From Pseudomonadota bacterium (GTDB lineage: Bacteria; Myxococcota_A; Polyangia; GCA-2747355), in the NCBI GenBank assembly GCA_016702545.1, contig JADJDT010000046.1:1-23516 (forward strand): 23,516 nucleotides of DNA, in the 5' to 3' direction. Shown piece by piece: positions 20,066-23,516 of the stretch (its first letter is position 1; the number at the start of each line of letters is the position of its first letter). The notes below the pieces were generated by a model. That model was not told where the DNA came from, ran no database searches, and saw only the letters and a program-made list of their open reading frames with translations. The translations under genes were made by a program, and so were the position numbers.

Positions 20066-22795
20066 TCACACAGAATTCCGCTCCTGGTCGCGCTCAGCGG
20101 ACGACAACTGCCAGCACCGTGTGGAGGATGACGCCGTTGCGGTAGTAGTCGATCTCGATCGGCGTGTCGATGCGGCAGAGGGGTCTCCGGGCGTGGACGC
20201 TGCCGTCCTCGGCGCGGACCTGGCGGTACGCGCGCTGGCGCGAGCGCAGGTCGTCGCCGACGGCGATCGGAGCAGCTCGCGTCCGCTCAGCCCGAGGGCG
20301 ACCTCGGCGTCATCGCCGGGAGCTCGAGTCGGCAGCACGCCATGCCCACCGTGGGTGCGATGAATCCGCGTCGAAGGAGCGCGCAATCCGCCGCCCGTAC
20401 GCGAGAGAGCGATGGTGCCCTTAGCCGCCGAGTCGCGGCTGCTGCCCCATACCGTAGTCGGGCCCGCGACCACGATCGTCGGCACCCCGGCGTAGCGGTA
20501 GCGCTGGGCCGCCTCGAGATCGTCAACACCTCGCCACTGGGGAAGTGCGTGGGGAAACCGCCCTCGGTGCCGGGGCGAAGCTGGTTGCGCAGGCGGATAT
20601 TGGCGAAGGTGCCGCGGGTCATCACGCGGTCGTTGCCGCGCCGGGCACCGTAGGAGTTGAAGTCCTGGTGGGCGACGCCGTGCTGCAACGGGTAGCTGCC
20701 GGCCGGGGTGCTCTTGCCGATCGATCCCGCCGGGCTGATGTGATCGGTGGTCACGCTGTCGCCGAGCAGCGCGGAGAGGAACGCCCGTGATCAGCGCGAT
20801 CGGTGGTGGCCCCGCCGCCATCTCGAGGAAGAAGGGTGGTTGCCGGATATAGCTGCTGGCCTCGTCCCGGACGGAGAGCGTCCGCCGCCCCCGGAATCGC
20901 GTTCCACTGCGCGTTCGCCTGGTCGATACCGTCGTAGCACCGGCGGAGAAGACCTCGGGGTCAGGCCGCGTCGAGCAACGCGGCGATCTCGGCTGGCGTC
21001 GGCCGGAGGTCCCGGAAGTAGACGCTGCCCGTCGCGGCCGCCGAGCGGCTCGTGCTCGGTCGATATCGACCACGAAAGTGCCAGCCAGGGCGTGGGCCAC
21101 GACCAACGGGGTGAGGCCAGGTAGTTGGCGCGCGTCTGCGGGTTGATTCGCCCCTCAAGTTGCGATTGCCCGAGAACACGCTGGCGACCAGCTTGCCCTG
21201 CTCGATCGCCGCGACCACGGGGCTCGGGCAGCGGGCCGCTGGCGCCGATGCAGGTCGTACTAGCCGTCAGCCCACGGTAGAAAGCCGGGCGCGTCGGATA
21301 AAGGGGCTCGGCCCGGTCGATCGAGGTAGTCCGTGACCACGCGCAGGCCGGGCCGGGCTAGTCTTGACAGTCGGGCCCCACGCTCAGCCCGGCCGCGACC
21401 GCCTTCTCGGCCAGCAGGCCGGCCGCGAGAACAGCACCGCAGGGTTGCTGGTGTTGGTGCAGCTCGTGATCGCCGCGATCACCACGCTGCCGTGGGTCGG
21501 GAATCGCGCTGCCGCTGCGTCCGGGTAGCTCACGGTCGCGCGCTGTTGCGTCTGCGCCTCAGGAGACGGCCGAAGCCGCGTTGCTCGGTCAGGGCGCGCA
21601 GCGCCGCTAGGCCGCGCGCAGCTGCGAGACGGCGACGTCGTGCAGGCGCTTCGGTCCGCGACGCGGGGCTCGATCGTCGTCAGGTCAAGCTCAGCACGGC
21701 CGCGAAGCGCGGCTCCGCTGCTCTGCGCGTCGCGGAAGAGCCCCTGCTCCTTGCAGTAGCGCTCTGGTCGAGCCGGGTGGCAGGGCGGCCGTGCGTCGCA
21801 GATGGCCCGCAGGGTCTCGTCATCGACCGGGAAGAAGCCCATCGTCGCGCGCGCTCATGGGCGCCATGTTGGCGATCGTGGCGCGATCGGCCAGCGCCAG
21901 CACTACCAGCCCAGGGCCACAGAACTCGACGCACCAGATGACCACCCGTGGGCGCTGCAAGAGCTGGGTGAGGCGCAGCGTCAGGTCGGTGGCCGTCACG
22001 CCCCGGCGGGGGTGCCGACCAGGCGCACGCCGACGACCTCGGGGCCAGCAGGTGAATCGGCTGGCCGAGCATCACGGCGCCTCGGCCTCGATGCCCGCCG
22101 ACACCCCAGCCCAACACGCCGAGGCCATTGATCATCGTCGTGTGCGAGGTCGTGCCGACGACCGTGTCAGGATAGAGCACGCGCTTTCGCCCTGAGCCGG
22201 GTCGCCCTCAACCTGCTGCACGCAGGTGGCGGGGTATTCGAAGGTTGACCTGATGGACGATGCCGCTCGCGGGCAGAATGACGCGGAAGTTGCGGAAGGC
22301 CTGCTGCCCCAGCGCAGGAAACGCGTAGCGCTCGCGGTTGCGCTCGAACTCCAGCTCGACGTTGCGGGCCAGCGCGCTGGGCGAGCCATCGGCATCGACC
22401 TGCACGCTGTGGTCGATCACCGGAGTCGACGGGGCACTGAAAGAGGTTGATCTGGGTCGGATCACCGCCCAGCGCAGCGACGGCGCTGCGCATCGCAGCC
22501 AGGTCGACGACCGCCGGCACGCCGGTGAAGTCCTGGATCACGCGCGCCGGCGAAGGGGATCTCGACCTCGCCCGGTTGCTGCGGATCGTAGTGGCAGAGC
22601 TTGGCCACGTCGTCGCGCCCGATGGCGTGCCCGTCACTCGCCGCGCAGCAACGCCTCCGGCAGCACCTTGATCGAGTAGGGCGGGCACGTGACGTCCCGC
22701 CACGCCGCCCTCGGCGAGCGCGTTGAGCTGTAATGAAGCGACGGGGCCCGCGTTCGTGGCGAAGCGTGCCGCGTGCCGAAGCTGTTGCGGGTACC
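20066..22795 (-). CDS. acnA: Aconitate hydratase A (frameshifted)
   Basis: Fe-S enzyme converting citrate to isocitrate in the TCA cycle. N-terminal NSFGTRH (near 22790) and PYSIKVLPEALLR precede RVIQDFTGVPAVVDLAAMRS (22490-22545), SPVDSVIDHSVQVDADG, ERNRERYAF, VLYPDTVVGTTSHTTMINGL and LGVLGWGVGG, then ITSCTNTSNPAV with the first Fe-S Cys (codon complement 21459-21461). The second cluster reads TTCIGASGP near 21240-21255. The swivel domain shows DHISPAGSIGK, SYGARRGNDRVMTRGTFANI, GSSRDSAAKGT, GDDAEVALGLSGREL and the usual C-terminus in shifted frames. The start codon is not visible and the position given is approximate. About 2.7 kb fits the roughly 890-residue family. More than ten indels occur, but the order of motifs is complete. 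Confidence 0.88.
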
Positions 22796-22895
22796 GGAGG
22801 TGGGGGCGTAACGCTCCGTCTGCCGGAAGGGACGAAGCGGAAGCCTATGAGCCGCGACGCGCGGAGGTCAGGCGCGCTGGGATGCGCTGGGAGGG

Positions 22896-23516
22896 TCAGG
22901 CGCGCACCGGGCGCGGGCTCGGTGGCCGGGTGGCCGCGCAGGGCGAGCGCACGGCCTCGGCCGCGCGGATGCCATCGACCGCCGCGGAAGGGATCCCGCC
23001 GGCGTAGCCCGCGCCCTCGCCGGCCGGGTAGAGACCGCCCAGGTGTTGGGGCTCTCCGAAGGCCCTCGTCGCGCGTGACGCGCACGGGCGAAGGTGCGGG
23101 TGGACGCCCGTCAGCGCGTGCGTCGTCCATCGCTGAGCCAGGAGCTGCCGGTCGAGAGGCTGGTAGCGCCCTCGCGCAGAGCCGCCACCACGTAGTCACA
23201 GGTGAGCGGAGCGCCGGGTCGGTCAGCCAGAATGCCGGGCGTGTAGGGCTGCACCGAGCCGAGGGCCGTCGAGGGGCGTCCCCCAGGAAGTCGCCCGCGC
23301 TGCGCCGGCGCGGCAGCAACTGCCCCCGCCGCCTGGAAGGCCTGCGCCTCCCAGTGGCGCTGGAAGGCCACGCCGGCGAAGCGGAGTTCGCGCGCTGCAC
23401 GTCGCCGAAATCGCTGGGCCCGGGCCGACCACCAGCGCCGCGTTGGCGTTACGCGCTCGGCCCGGATGCTGGCTCATGCCGTTGGTGACGACTGCCGCCA
23501 GCTCGGACGCCGCGGC
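22896..23516 (-). CDS. NAD(P)/FAD-dependent oxidoreductase, COG2509-like (N-terminus outside window, frameshifted)
   Basis: C-terminal part of a probable FAD-dependent dehydrogenase of unknown substrate. Recoverable pieces on the minus strand are VVTNGMSQHPGR then NANAALVVG (23420-23480), a segment like VAFQRHWEAQAFQAAGG, GRPSTALGSVQPYTPGILAD (23215-23275), SPVRVTRDEGL (about 23060-23090) and YAGGIPSAAVDGIRAAEAV (22950-23010), the usual FAD-contacting end of this family. The order and wording match my memory of that family. One frame stops at 22896-22898; another reads past it. The Rossmann N-terminus lies beyond the right edge. It is upstream of acnA on the same strand, with a gap of about 100 nt in which I see no other gene. 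Confidence 0.65.

Overview
This is a high-GC bacterial chromosome segment. The trio clpP-clpX-lon, a sucAB pair encoding 2-oxoglutarate dehydrogenase, a FeoA-FeoB fusion and a patatin-like protein with an N-terminal extension would fit a Myxococcota or other former deltaproteobacterial genome. That placement is inference, because there is no rRNA here. The sequence carries many small indels. They are very dense at about 1-4.6 kb and 13.8-23.5 kb and sparse at about 4.8-13.5 kb. They break essential genes (clpP, clpX, lon, acnA, metF) whose conserved motifs continue in the neighbouring frame, so most breaks are more likely sequencing or assembly errors than gene decay. Gene spans are therefore given as whole loci across the frame jumps.

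Layout. Positions 5-4816 (+): clpP (5' end cut off by the window), clpX and lon, with a hairpin-rich gap between clpX and lon. Positions 4882-7543 (-): a FeoA-FeoB ferrous iron transporter, convergent with lon. Positions 7544-7800: a divergent promoter region containing a second copy of a palindromic element first seen between clpX and lon. Positions 7801-11919 (+): sucA and sucB, overlapping by 11 nt. Positions 12026-13584 (+): a patatin-like protein with a receiver-like N-terminus and no visible serine nucleophile. Positions 13596-14103 (+): a small exported, barrel-like protein.

Positions 14.1-19.1 kb look like an accessory island, with visibly more A/T and no long intact ORF. A frameshifted GNAT acetyltransferase lies at 14379-15004 (+). 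The rest looks empty in a normal ORF view, but minus-strand translation in mixed frames gives protein-like sequence. The clearest part (15202-16240) is five copies of a roughly 70-residue module with HG-x-(LM)-PT, then W-x-(AG)-(IV)-(DN)-x-AL, then G-x-(ST)-L-x-x-(VI)-L-x-PL. A sixth partial copy lies at about 14226-14268, on the far side of the GNAT gene. This is the least expected content of the window.

Positions 19.1-23.5 kb (-): a probable FAD-dependent dehydrogenase cut by the window edge, then acnA, then metF ending in an intrinsic-type terminator.

Functionally the core genes cover ATP-dependent proteolysis (ClpXP, Lon), the TCA cycle (SucA/SucB and aconitase), iron uptake (FeoAB, relevant to the Fe-S cluster of aconitase) and one-carbon metabolism (MetF).
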